Origin: Hyphomicrobiales bacterium
GTDB lineage: Bacteria > Pseudomonadota > Alphaproteobacteria > Rhizobiales > Rhizobiaceae
DNA: 64,000 nt
Direction: 5' to 3'
Assembly (NCBI GenBank): GCA_900472925.1
Contig: UCJU01000005.1
Coordinates: 1-64,000, forward strand
Of the stretch, positions 18,797 to 26,708 are shown piece by piece (within the stretch, counting starts at the first letter, position 1; the number at the start of each line of letters is the position of its first letter). The notes under the pieces are model-generated. The model was not told the origin of the DNA. It made no database searches and was given only the letters and a program-made list of their open reading frames with translations. The translations under genes were made by a program, and so were the position numbers.

Positions 18797-18819
18797 AAAA
18801 AGGGCGCCTCGCGGCACCC
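18797..18819 (-). terminator. Rho-independent terminator between tctA and the hydroxyacid oxidase
   Basis: On the minus strand GGGTGCC-GCGA-GGCGCCC (one T-G pair) is followed directly by TTTTT (18801-18797). It sits just past the tctA stop and would end or attenuate the iclR-tctCBA transcript. Confidence 0.7.
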
Positions 18820-18825
18820 TTCTTT

Positions 18826-20334
18826 TTAGTCTTCGCTCGCTTCGAATGCGGCTTTTCTGTTCTTGCGGATAGTCGGCAGGATCAGGGTCAGCAGCATCAA
18901 CGCCGTAACGGCCAGAAGCACAGCACTGATGGGACGCTCGAAGAAGACCAGCCAGTCCCCTTGCGAGAGCAGCATGGCGCGGCGCAAGTTCGTCTCCAGC
19001 AATGGACCCAGAACGAAGCCTAGAAGAAGCGGACCCGGCTCGCATTTCGCCTTGCGCAAAACATAGCCCAGGATACCAAACAAGATCACCAGCGCGACGT
19101 CGAAGCCGCGATTGCTGACGCTGTAAACACCCACGCAGCAGAACAGCAGGATGGCCGGATACATCAGGCGATACGGGATTTGCAGCAGCTTTACCCAAAG
19201 TCCGATGAGCGGAAGGTTGATGACGAGCAGCATGGCATTGCCAAGCCACATGGAGGCAACCAGACCCCAGAACAATTCCGGCTGGTTCTGAATAACCGAT
19301 GGGCCGGGGGTAATGCCGTGAATGGTCATCGCACCAAGCATCATGGCCATGATGGAGTTGGATGGAATGCCGAGCGTCAACAACGGAATGAACGACGCCT
19401 GTGCACCGGCATTGTTGGCAGCTTCCGGGCCAGCAACACCAGCGATGGCACCATGGCCGAACTTTTCCGGTGTCTTGGAGATGCGCTTTTCAACCGAATA
19501 GGCACTGAACGCGCTCAACGTTGCGCCCCCACCGGGAAGAACGCCGAGAATTGTGCCGACGCCAGTACCGCGCAAGACTGCGGCCCAACTGTCTTTGAAT
19601 TCCTCACGCGTGGGCCAAAGCCTGCCGATCTTGCTCTGAAGCACACCGCGCACTTCTTTGGATTCCAGATTGGTCGCGATTTCGGCAATGCCGAACAGGC
19701 CAACCGCGATCACGACGAAATCAATGCCGTCATACAGGTCGGTCGAGCCGAACGTCATGCGGGCAGAGCCGCTGTTGACATCAATACCGACCATGCCCAG
19801 CACAAGGCCGAGGCAGACCATGCCGATTGCCTTTACGACGGAGCCGTGCGCGAGAATAGTGGCTGCGAGCAGACCGAAGATACATAGGGCAACATATTCA
19901 GCCGGGCCAAAAGACAGCGCGAAGGAGGACAGCGTCGGTCCTGCCACGGCGAGCGCAATCGTTGCAACGGTGCCCGCAAAGAACGAGCCTAAAGCCGCGA
20001 TTGCGAGTGCGGCACCCGCCCTGCCCTTTCGCGCCATCTGGTAGCCATCGATCGCGGTTACCACCGCTGAAGCTTCACCAGGCAGATTGACCAGAATGGC
20101 TGTGGTGGAGCCACCATATTGAGCGCCGTAGAATATACCTGACAGCATGATCAAGGCACCGAGAGGCGGCAGGAAGAAGGTCACCGGCAGCAGAATTGCC
20201 ACCGTCGCGGTTGGCCCGATACCCGGCAGAACGCCGATCAAGGTTCCCAAAAGCGCACCGATGAAACAAAACATCAGGTTGGTTGGTGTCAGGGCCTCAG
20301 AGAAGCCGAGCATAAGGACGTCGAGAAAAGCCAT
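18826..20334 (-). CDS. tctA: Tripartite tricarboxylate transporter large permease TctA
   Basis: A 502-residue membrane protein with about 12 hydrophobic segments. The TctA signature region [24 protein letters not shown] is present in pieces, along with [21 protein letters not shown] and [20 protein letters not shown], as is typical of the family. It is the main transport subunit of a binding-protein-dependent secondary importer for citrate-like or other carboxylates. It is followed by a terminator, with the order tctC-tctB-tctA reading on the minus strand. Confidence 0.92.
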   Translation of the reverse strand: MAFLDVLMLGFSEALTPTNLMFCFIGALLGTLIGVLPGIGPTATVAILLPVTFFLPPLGALIMLSGIFYGAQYGGSTTAILVNLPGEASAVVTAIDGYQMARKGRAGAALAIAALGSFFAGTVATIALAVAGPTLSSFALSFGPAEYVALCIFGLLAATILAHGSVVKAIGMVCLGLVLGMVGIDVNSGSARMTFGSTDLYDGIDFVVIAVGLFGIAEIATNLESKEVRGVLQSKIGRLWPTREEFKDSWAAVLRGTGVGTILGVLPGGGATLSAFSAYSVEKRISKTPEKFGHGAIAGVAGPEAANNAGAQASFIPLLTLGIPSNSIMAMMLGAMTIHGITPGPSVIQNQPELFWGLVASMWLGNAMLLVINLPLIGLWVKLLQIPYRLMYPAILLFCCVGVYSVSNRGFDVALVILFGILGYVLRKAKCEPGPLLLGFVLGPLLETNLRRAMLLSQGDWLVFFERPISAVLLAVTALMLLTLILPTIRKNRKAAFEASED

Positions 20335-20364
20335 CGAAATAATCCGATCAAATCAGGAAGGTCG

Positions 20365-20826
20365 TCAGAACGGCCAGATGGGCATCTGAACGCCAAGTCC
20401 GTAAACGAAGAGAAGCGCGCCGAGCGTTGTCAGCACCGCAGTCGAGATCAATATCTCCCGCCAGCGCGATTCAGGGTCGGCCAGGCTTCCCACGACCAGC
20501 AGCCAGATGGTTGCGGCGACGAAACCAAAACGCTCTGCTGCGAACGCAAATCCCGCGATGGCCACAACGATTATGATCAGTGGCTTGGGATTGATCGCAT
20601 CCAGCGCTTCATGTGGCTTGGACAGTGCTTTGATGAGGACAACGGCGCCGATGAGTGCGATGACGGTGCATAGGGACTTCGGTAGAAAACCTGGTCCCAT
20701 CATTGCCGGACTGCCGTATGTCAGGTCGCGCCCGGCCCAAAGGCCAAGCGCTCCAAGAAATATCAGCAAACCACCAGCAAGAATGTCGGGAAAATCCCGA
20801 TTATTGGCTGTGGGCTTGATGCTCAT
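20365..20826 (-). CDS. tctB: Tripartite tricarboxylate transporter small permease TctB
   Basis: A 153-residue protein with four hydrophobic segments (ILAGGLLIFLGALGLWAGRD, LIIIVVAIAGFAFAAERFGF and others), the size and pattern of TctB. The start at 20826 overlaps the tctC stop as ATGA; a longer frame to 20898 runs back into tctC and is not needed. It works with TctA and the TctC receptor. Confidence 0.87.
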   Translation of the reverse strand: MSIKPTANNRDFPDILAGGLLIFLGALGLWAGRDLTYGSPAMMGPGFLPKSLCTVIALIGAVVLIKALSKPHEALDAINPKPLIIIVVAIAGFAFAAERFGFVAATIWLLVVGSLADPESRWREILISTAVLTTLGALLFVYGLGVQMPIWPF

Positions 20827-21782
20827 TGTTGCACCCAGGGTGTTGTGTCCCAGATCTTCTGGAAACGAGCCAAGCGGTTCGGCATTTCCTTTTCCCAATC
20901 AGCACCGCTGAGATAGGCAAGTGGCAATGCCATCTGTTTGGCCTGCTTCTGGAAATCCGGATTATCCAGCGTTGCCTTGACGGCAGCAGCAAAGCGGTCG
21001 GAAATTTCGGCCGGCACTTCGCGAGGAGCTGCGATCCCTCGCTCTGATGTCATCTCGACGTTGAAGCCGGACTCGATCGCTGTCGGCACGTCTGGAAGCT
21101 GCGGCGAACGTTCCTTGCCAAAGGTGTTGATCATTCTGAGGCCAGACGTGTCATTGCCGCCAAACTCACTGACATTGAGACCACCGCCGGTTACCTGCGA
21201 ACCGAGAATAGCCGTGCGGGTTTCGCCAGCGCCGTTGAACGGAATGTGCGTGATCGTCGTGCCGGTTTCTGAGCCTAGAATGATGATGGCCAGGTGATCG
21301 TCAGTGCCGATGCCGGACGAGCCGAACGAAACCGCGCCGGGCTTTGCTTTTGCTGCAGCGACGAATTCGGCGATGGTCTTGATTTCAGATGCAGCAGGTA
21401 CCACGATGGCAGCTGGGTCATCCACGATACGGGCGATTGGCTTGATGGTCTTTGGATCATAACCAAGCTTTCTCTGAACCTGCATGGACAGGAAGCCGGG
21501 CGTGTTGATGTAGGAGAATGTGTAGCCGTCCGGCTTGGCTTTTGCCAATGCGGTATAGGCGATTTCACCAGACGCACCTGGACGGTTTTCAATGACGATG
21601 TCAGCGCCGAGTTCTTTTTCAAGATATGGCTGCATGGCACGCGCCATGACATCCGTGCTTCCGCCGGGTGCAAAAGCAACGATCATCTGGATTGGACGAT
21701 CCTTCGGCCATTCTGCGTGAGCCGAACCAATCGTTGCCAGCAAAGCGCTGGCTGCCAAAGCTGCTGTTCTCATCATATTCAT
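20823..21782 (-). CDS. tctC: Tripartite tricarboxylate transporter substrate-binding protein TctC
   Basis: A 319-residue periplasmic receptor with signal peptide (LAASALLATIGSAHAEWP). Family motifs include IQMIVAFAPGGSTDVMARAM, VIENRPGASGEIAYTALAKA and SFGSSGIGTDDHLA. Such proteins bind carboxylates through two water-bridged loops. It lies directly downstream of iclR (51-base gap) and upstream of tctB with an ATGA overlap. The ligand is probably a hydroxy- or dicarboxylate given the oxidase, dehydrogenase and RraA neighbours; that is inference. Confidence 0.9.
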   Translation of the reverse strand: MNMMRTAALAASALLATIGSAHAEWPKDRPIQMIVAFAPGGSTDVMARAMQPYLEKELGADIVIENRPGASGEIAYTALAKAKPDGYTFSYINTPGFLSMQVQRKLGYDPKTIKPIARIVDDPAAIVVPAASEIKTIAEFVAAAKAKPGAVSFGSSGIGTDDHLAIIILGSETGTTITHIPFNGAGETRTAILGSQVTGGGLNVSEFGGNDTSGLRMINTFGKERSPQLPDVPTAIESGFNVEMTSERGIAAPREVPAEISDRFAAAVKATLDNPDFQKQAKQMALPLAYLSGADWEKEMPNRLARFQKIWDTTPWVQQ

Positions 21783-21833
21783 CGATATGCTCCTCCCAAG
21801 GAACGCAATGCGGGCCCGGCACCCGCTCTGAAA

Positions 21834-22529
21834 CTAGCCGGGATGTCCTCCAAGCGCGGTGCTGAGCTTGCGCGCGGCAACGCGGAGAATTTCAAGGTGT
21901 CCGGTAATGGCTTCATCAGTGAAGCGCTGCGTCGGGCCAGCGAGACCCATCGCGCCGAAAAGAATATTCCCCTCTCGATAGACGGGAACCGCGATGCTCG
22001 ACACCTGTGGGTCACGCTCACCGTGGGTCGCGTGATAGCCACGCTGACGAATCTCTTCGTAGACACTTCCGGATTGACCGGAGAAGGCGAGAATCACACG
22101 GCCGGGGGCTCCGAGATCGAGCGGCATCGTGTCGCCGACACGGGCCGAATGGCGGATCGACTGGTTTGAATCATGTCGATGCAGACAAATGCGTCGATCC
22201 CCCTCGCGAACATAGAGCGCGGCACTTTCGCCACTTGCGGCACTCATTTCCGCAAACATGGGCTCAACGACTCTCGATACCTTGAAGGTTGATTGATACA
22301 GCGCGCCGAGACGAACCAGCTTCGGTCCGAGCCGCCAGCTTCCGTCGTCGTTGCGAATGAGCATGGAGGATTTCGCCAGCGAGCGGGCAATCCGTAGCAC
22401 GGTGGATTTGTCCAAGCCCGTCCGACGCGCCAGCTCTCCGAGCGTCAACGAATAGTCAGCATCCGCGAACGCTTCGAGCAATGAAACAGCCCTTTCGACG
22501 GCTGCAACGCCTGATGAATTGCCTGGCAC
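21834..22529 (-). CDS. IclR-family transcriptional regulator
   Basis: A 231-residue regulator. The winged HTH is residues 8-65 (AAVERAVSLLEAFADADY, LTLGELARRTGLDKSTVLRIARSL split at the turn), followed by the GAF-like IclR effector domain (GDTMPLDLGAPGRVILAFSG, VSSIAVPVYREGNILFGAMG, both diagnostic). It heads the minus-strand tctCBA operon and is divergent from the hydroxyacid dehydrogenase-RraA pair. The 15-bp palindrome at 22556-22570 sits just upstream of its start and is the obvious operator, giving autoregulation and control of both arms. Confidence 0.9.
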   Translation of the reverse strand: MPGNSSGVAAVERAVSLLEAFADADYSLTLGELARRTGLDKSTVLRIARSLAKSSMLIRNDDGSWRLGPKLVRLGALYQSTFKVSRVVEPMFAEMSAASGESAALYVREGDRRICLHRHDSNQSIRHSARVGDTMPLDLGAPGRVILAFSGQSGSVYEEIRQRGYHATHGERDPQVSSIAVPVYREGNILFGAMGLAGPTQRFTDEAITGHLEILRVAARKLSTALGGHPG

Positions 22530-22555
22530 TTGTAGAACCTCCCTTAAAAAGAATG

Positions 22556-22570
22556 TTGTACCAGGTACAA
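22556..22570. promoter_or_regulatory. Palindromic operator, probably for the IclR regulator
   Basis: TTGTACC-A-GGTACAA is a perfect 7+7 inverted repeat between the divergent iclR and dehydrogenase genes. Palindromes of this kind in divergent promoters are typical IclR-family binding sites. Binding has not been shown here. Confidence 0.65.
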
Positions 22571-22660
22571 TACCTTTTCATTTATTACAATAACCGATAA
22601 TGAGGATTCGTCAACCGTCGCTCATTTGCGAGGCGACGCACCGAAATTCGGGAGGTTTTA

Positions 22661-23683
22661 GTGAACGAAATCAATGCAGTGGAAGCTGCCGCGAGCCCAT
22701 TAGACGCGGGTGCAAAAGGTCTCAGGGTTCTCGTCACAGGGGCGCAATTGGCACCTGAAGCAACAGAACTTCTCACCAAAAATGGAATCGAGACGATTTA
22801 CGCCGACGGCTATAGCGGCTCAGAAAATCTTGCCGAGATTGCCAAATCCAACGCGGTGGATGCCATTCTCGTGCGCCAGGGCCAGATAAACGATCAGGTC
22901 ATCTCGGCCTCCCCACAGCTTCGCGTCATCGCAAAACACGGCAGTGGCGTCGACAATATCGATCTTGACGCGGCAACATCGCACAACATTCCCGTGCTGC
23001 GCGCCCTCGCCGCCAATGCCCAATCGGTTGCAGAACTCGCCATCACTCTTTCCGTAACGCTGATGAAAGACATCGGCACCTTAAGCGACACCGTCAAAGG
23101 CGGCGCTTGGCCAAAGACCAAATATGTCGGGCGCGATCTCGCCGGTGCAACATTCGGTATCATCGGCTTTGGCGAAATCGGGCGCAGAACAGCCAAGCTT
23201 GCCCAAGGACTTGGCATGGAAACAATCGCCTACGATCCATTTGCAGAGGACGCGGACGGCACGCGCGTGAGCCGTGACCTTTCAGACATTCTGGCGGAGA
23301 GCGATATCGTCAGCCTGCATTGCCCCTTGTCACCGCAGACACATCATCTCATCAACGCCGAACGCTTGGAAATGATGAAATCCACAGCCTTCATCGTCAA
23401 CACATCACGCGGCGCCGTAATCGATGAGGCAGCCCTACTGAACGCCTTGAAAAATGGTGGTATCGCCGGTGCGGCACTCGACAGTTTCAAGCAGGAACCG
23501 CCATCGTCCGACCATCCCTTCTGGGCTCTGCCCAACCTCATCGCTACACCCCATGTCGGTGGCGCGAGCCGCTCAGCACTGCGCAACATGGCCGTACAGA
23601 GCGCACAGCACATCGTAGACGTATTGACCGGCGTGCCATTCGATCGTCGCGCGCTGGCCAACCAGAACTTCGTTCAGAATTAA
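22661..23683 (+). CDS. D-2-hydroxyacid dehydrogenase (SerA-like)
   Basis: A 340-residue NAD-dependent dehydrogenase. The NAD fold motif is FGIIGFGEIGRRTAKLAQGLG. Catalytic Arg is in VNTSRGAVIDEAAL, Glu in the following segment and His in ATPHVGGASRSA. The substrate domain starts GLRVLVTGAQLAPEA. There is no ACT domain, so it is not a full-length regulatory SerA. It would interconvert a 2-oxo acid and its D-hydroxy acid. The start is GTG at 22661 with GGAGG at 22651-22655. It is followed after 30 bases by the RraA-like gene on the same strand. Confidence 0.87.
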   Translation: MNEINAVEAAASPLDAGAKGLRVLVTGAQLAPEATELLTKNGIETIYADGYSGSENLAEIAKSNAVDAILVRQGQINDQVISASPQLRVIAKHGSGVDNIDLDAATSHNIPVLRALAANAQSVAELAITLSVTLMKDIGTLSDTVKGGAWPKTKYVGRDLAGATFGIIGFGEIGRRTAKLAQGLGMETIAYDPFAEDADGTRVSRDLSDILAESDIVSLHCPLSPQTHHLINAERLEMMKSTAFIVNTSRGAVIDEAALLNALKNGGIAGAALDSFKQEPPSSDHPFWALPNLIATPHVGGASRSALRNMAVQSAQHIVDVLTGVPFDRRALANQNFVQN

Positions 23684-23713
23684 ACCCACCCAACACGAAA
23701 CGGAGGAATAGAC

Positions 23714-24388
23714 ATGTTAGGTTTCAGAGTCTGCAAGCGTAAGCAGAATGTCGGCGCGGAATGGGTCGAGAAATTCAGAACCCTGCCGGTTGCCAATGTC
23801 AGCGATGTCATGTCGCGCATGACGGCAGGTGGCGCACCTTTGCGTCCCTTTTACACTGGCCCCAAAATGGTCGGCGCCGCAGTGACGGTCAAGGCGCGTC
23901 CGGGTGACAATCTGATGGTTCACAAGGCGCTCGATATCGCTGCACCAGGCGATATCGTCGTCGTTGACGCAGGTGGCGATCTCAGCAATGCGATTATCGG
24001 CGAGTTGATGGTTGCGCATGCCGCACAACGCGGCCTTGGCGGCATCGTGATTTTTGGCGCCATTCGCGACAGCGAAGAGCTGCTAGCAGGATCTTTTCCC
24101 GTCTTTGCCGCTGGCGTGACCCATCGCGGCCCTTACAAGGATGGCCCTGGCGAAGTAAACGTCCCAATCGCCATCAACGGGATGGTGATCGAACCCGGTG
24201 ACCTCGTCTGCGGAGATGCCGATGGCTTTCTGTCTGTCCCCCTCGCCTCGGTCGAAACCGTCTTCGAAGCGGCATCGAAAAAGCATGCTGCTGAAACAAA
24301 ACAGATGGAAAACATCAAGCTCGGCAAGAACGACCGCGCTTGGGTTGATGCCTCTCTCGCCCGGCTCGGCTGTGTTATCGAAGATTGA
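23714..24388 (+). CDS. RraA-like protein (possible 4-hydroxy-4-methyl-2-oxoglutarate aldolase or oxaloacetate decarboxylase)
   Basis: A 224-residue RraA/MenG-fold protein. Visible features are VANVSDVMSRM, the substrate loop segment AAPGDIVVVDAGGDLSNAIIGELMV, the conserved GGIVIFGAIRDSEELL (Arg-Asp, metal and substrate site) and PGDLVCGDADGF. Enzymes of this group cleave 4-hydroxy-2-oxo acids or decarboxylate oxaloacetate, whereas RNase E inhibitors share the fold. In a carboxylate uptake and hydroxyacid oxidation cluster the aldolase/decarboxylase reading is more likely. CGGAGGA stands 7 bases before the ATG. Confidence 0.82.
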   Translation: MLGFRVCKRKQNVGAEWVEKFRTLPVANVSDVMSRMTAGGAPLRPFYTGPKMVGAAVTVKARPGDNLMVHKALDIAAPGDIVVVDAGGDLSNAIIGELMVAHAAQRGLGGIVIFGAIRDSEELLAGSFPVFAAGVTHRGPYKDGPGEVNVPIAINGMVIEPGDLVCGDADGFLSVPLASVETVFEAASKKHAAETKQMENIKLGKNDRAWVDASLARLGCVIED

Positions 24389-24394
24389 ACACCA

Positions 24395-24420
24395 TGAGGC
24401 GTGGCAATATCCACGCCTCA
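24395..24420 (+). terminator. Stem-loop after the RraA-like gene
   Basis: TGAGGCGTGG and CCACGCCTCA form a perfect 10-bp stem with a 6-base loop 6 bases after the stop codon. There is no T tail. Confidence 0.6.
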
Positions 24421-24717
24421 GGCACTCGGAATTGTTTTCTAGCGCCTTGAACCCGTCAGAACCGCCGACACGCGTGGTGTGCCGAGGACGGTATAATTTC
24501 TGCGACGGCAGCCGCTTACCAATTGGTCACAGACCCGTCACGGCGCTTCAAATGCGGCGCTTCCCAGAATTCGAAACTCTGTTTGGCCAGTAGTTCCTCA
24601 TTCTGTTGCATATTATCGCCTCTTAGCGTCCAAATATTCTTCTATTGTACAATGTGTTGATTATCGCTCCAACTTCACCAATGGATGAAACCCATGTGAA
24701 GGAAAAGATTGGAACGT

Positions 24718-25674
24718 TCAATTACCCCTGCGGGCCTGGGATGGAGTGACGCCAAACGCTTTTTTGAAACTTTGAGTAAAGGCACTTTGCGATGCAAATC
24801 CCCATTTCTCAGCAATTGCCTTCGCGGAGAGATTGCTACTTTGATCGAGCTCGTCGCGAGCTTTTTGCAGGCGCAAAGCGCGCTGGTACTCGCTGATCGT
24901 CTGTCCCACCGAAAGCAAGAAAGAATACTGCAGAGAGCGGACGCTAACAGCGCTCAGACTAGCTAAGAATTCGGGAGAGCTTCTGTCCGCTGGATGCGCG
25001 TGGATATAATCGATCGCCCGCCGCACTTGTCTCGGTGCAACCAAGGGCACAGGCGCCGTCAGCGTCTGAGTATAGTTGTTCGGATAGTTTAAAAGGAAAC
25101 TATCAATCACCAAATTTCCAACAGCCGACGAACGTGCATTGAGCGATCCCGCGAGTTGCTGGACCGGTGTATTGTACAAAAACTCGACAAGAGCTGGAAG
25201 TCCTTTGAGATTTCGCTGATCCAGGGCACCCTTGCTAAATTCAACCGTGTGAACCACCGGCTTATCAAGCAATATCGACATCCGCTTGCAGAGAAGATCA
25301 TCAGAAATGACAACTGTTGAATGTTCACTTCCGTCCAGAACATCAACGTTGTCTGCGTGCCGGTATCCAATCACCTGATCGGCCGCGATCGTTAATTTAT
25401 TGTCCTTGAAATGGTAATCAGTTGTCCCTTCGCTGACGAAATTGAAGAGAACAGAATCGAACATTTCGATCGGAGTAACTCGATAACTGCCAATTGTTTT
25501 CGACCATTCGAAGAAAACGTCATCGAGCACGGCGAGATGTCCGTTGACCCCGTACTTGTGGTGCGAGCCGAGTGGAGTTGCAGACACCGGGGCATAAGCG
25601 TCACTCAAATATTCCTCAACTTCTCCGATATCCCTGGACGAAATTTTGAGTTCTTTGTACGGACCGTTCGACAT
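24718..25674 (-). CDS. AraC-family transcriptional regulator
   Basis: About 318 residues. The N-terminal half is an AraC-binding-like domain (AraC_binding_2 type: HHKYGVNGHLAVLDDVFFEW, DSVLFNFVSEGTTDYHF). The C-terminal half has the two AraC helix-turn-helix motifs (LASLSAVSVRSLQYSF and AKAIAEKWGFASQSAFTQSF, then KKAFGVTPSQARR). The frame is open to 25725, but the ATG at 25674 (MSNGPYKELKIS) gives a more usual N-terminus. The 300 bases between it and the RraA-like gene hold no gene. Its target is unknown. Confidence 0.82.
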   Translation of the reverse strand: MSNGPYKELKISSRDIGEVEEYLSDAYAPVSATPLGSHHKYGVNGHLAVLDDVFFEWSKTIGSYRVTPIEMFDSVLFNFVSEGTTDYHFKDNKLTIAADQVIGYRHADNVDVLDGSEHSTVVISDDLLCKRMSILLDKPVVHTVEFSKGALDQRNLKGLPALVEFLYNTPVQQLAGSLNARSSAVGNLVIDSFLLNYPNNYTQTLTAPVPLVAPRQVRRAIDYIHAHPADRSSPEFLASLSAVSVRSLQYSFLLSVGQTISEYQRALRLQKARDELDQSSNLSAKAIAEKWGFASQSAFTQSFKKAFGVTPSQARRGN

Positions 25675-25725
25675 TCCTAACACATCCAAACACGTGTTAA
25701 CTTCGCTAAAAAACGCATGAAACAC

Positions 25726-26139
25726 GATTCAACCATACTCGAATCTTCTTATGCGTGGGAATGAAGCTCAGATTTTGTTTGAAATCGGTCGTTCAATGGA
25801 CAGATACAAATTAAGCTACATAAATCGGTCACATGAAGTTCCTGCTTCAATCCGAGCCTCTGACAACCAGTTCTGCATTCCCAAAGGACGGTTCCAAATT
25901 TCGGCGGACCACTTTTTAATAGGCAAATCAGTTAACCTCCGTCAAACCGCGCAATAAACCTGCACCTCAGTGACATCACTGCACCTTAGAGGCACTCATC
26001 GGCGTTGTTCGCATTGAAGATTGACGGATACCGACTAATCTAAATTAGCAAAGATTGGCTTACTTTCTCCCCCAGGTGCCATTTGGTGGTCGGCGGAGGT
26101 AAGGAACAAGAGATCCGTATCCTGTCAATCTTTGCCTAA
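25726..26139. other. Intergenic region, nothing recognised
   Basis: About 410 bases between the divergent AraC and ArsR-type genes, AT-rich compared with its surroundings. It presumably carries both promoters. Confidence 0.45.
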
Positions 26140-26487
26140 ATGAGAATAGCTTTGGAGACAAACGTAGTGAGCAGACGCCTTGATGAGCAATCAATTAATT
26201 CGGCAGTGACGCTCTTATCCGCGCTGGAGAACCCAAAGAGACTCACGATACTTCGGATCCTCGTTGAGGGAGAAATGCCGGTGGGTCAGCTAGCAGAAAA
26301 GGTTGGCCTCAGCCAATCAGCGTTATCTCAACATCTTTCCAAACTGCGCAATGCAAATGTGGTGCAAACCCGCCGCGATGCCCAGACGATTTATTATTTC
26401 AGCCGCTCCGAGCCGGTACGGCAAATTTTAGCGGCTTTAGAAGAAATTTTTAGCGAGGAAGCACCCAGGCTCTCGGTTCCGGCCTGA
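26140..26487 (+). CDS. ArsR/SmtB-family transcriptional regulator
   Basis: A 115-residue winged-helix repressor. Residues 25-100 carry the full ArsR pattern: LLSALENPKRLTILRILVEG, VGQLAEKVGLSQSALSQHL and LRNANVVQTRRDAQTIYYF. There is no cysteine metal box (no ELCVCDL equivalent), so it is one of the non-metal ArsR regulators. The ATG at 26140 lacks a ribosome site; a GTG at 26167 preceded by GGAG about 9 bases upstream is an attractive alternative. No adjacent target operon on this strand is evident. Confidence 0.82.
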   Translation: MRIALETNVVSRRLDEQSINSAVTLLSALENPKRLTILRILVEGEMPVGQLAEKVGLSQSALSQHLSKLRNANVVQTRRDAQTIYYFSRSEPVRQILAALEEIFSEEAPRLSVPA

Positions 26488-26708
26488 AATAGGCCCACGC
26501 TTAGAATTGCGGAGTAGGCAATTCAGCTCTCGTCATACCGTCCCGAGTTTACATGACCGGCTGTTGACGCCCCGTCGTTCCTGCGGGCTGTTGGGACGTG
26601 GCCAACTGGATGGTCGTGCAAGACAAGCTCACGTTTGCCAAAGAACTAGTGTGATCATCTCAGGAAATGCTGCCTTGTGGCTTCGTCGGAAACCAAATCT
26701 TTTTGTTC

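Noticed and set aside
24644-24653. ATTGTACAAT palindrome as a second IclR operator
   Set aside because: It shares the TTGTAC core but lacks the CC-A-GG centre, and it lies between the 3' ends of two genes where no promoter is expected.
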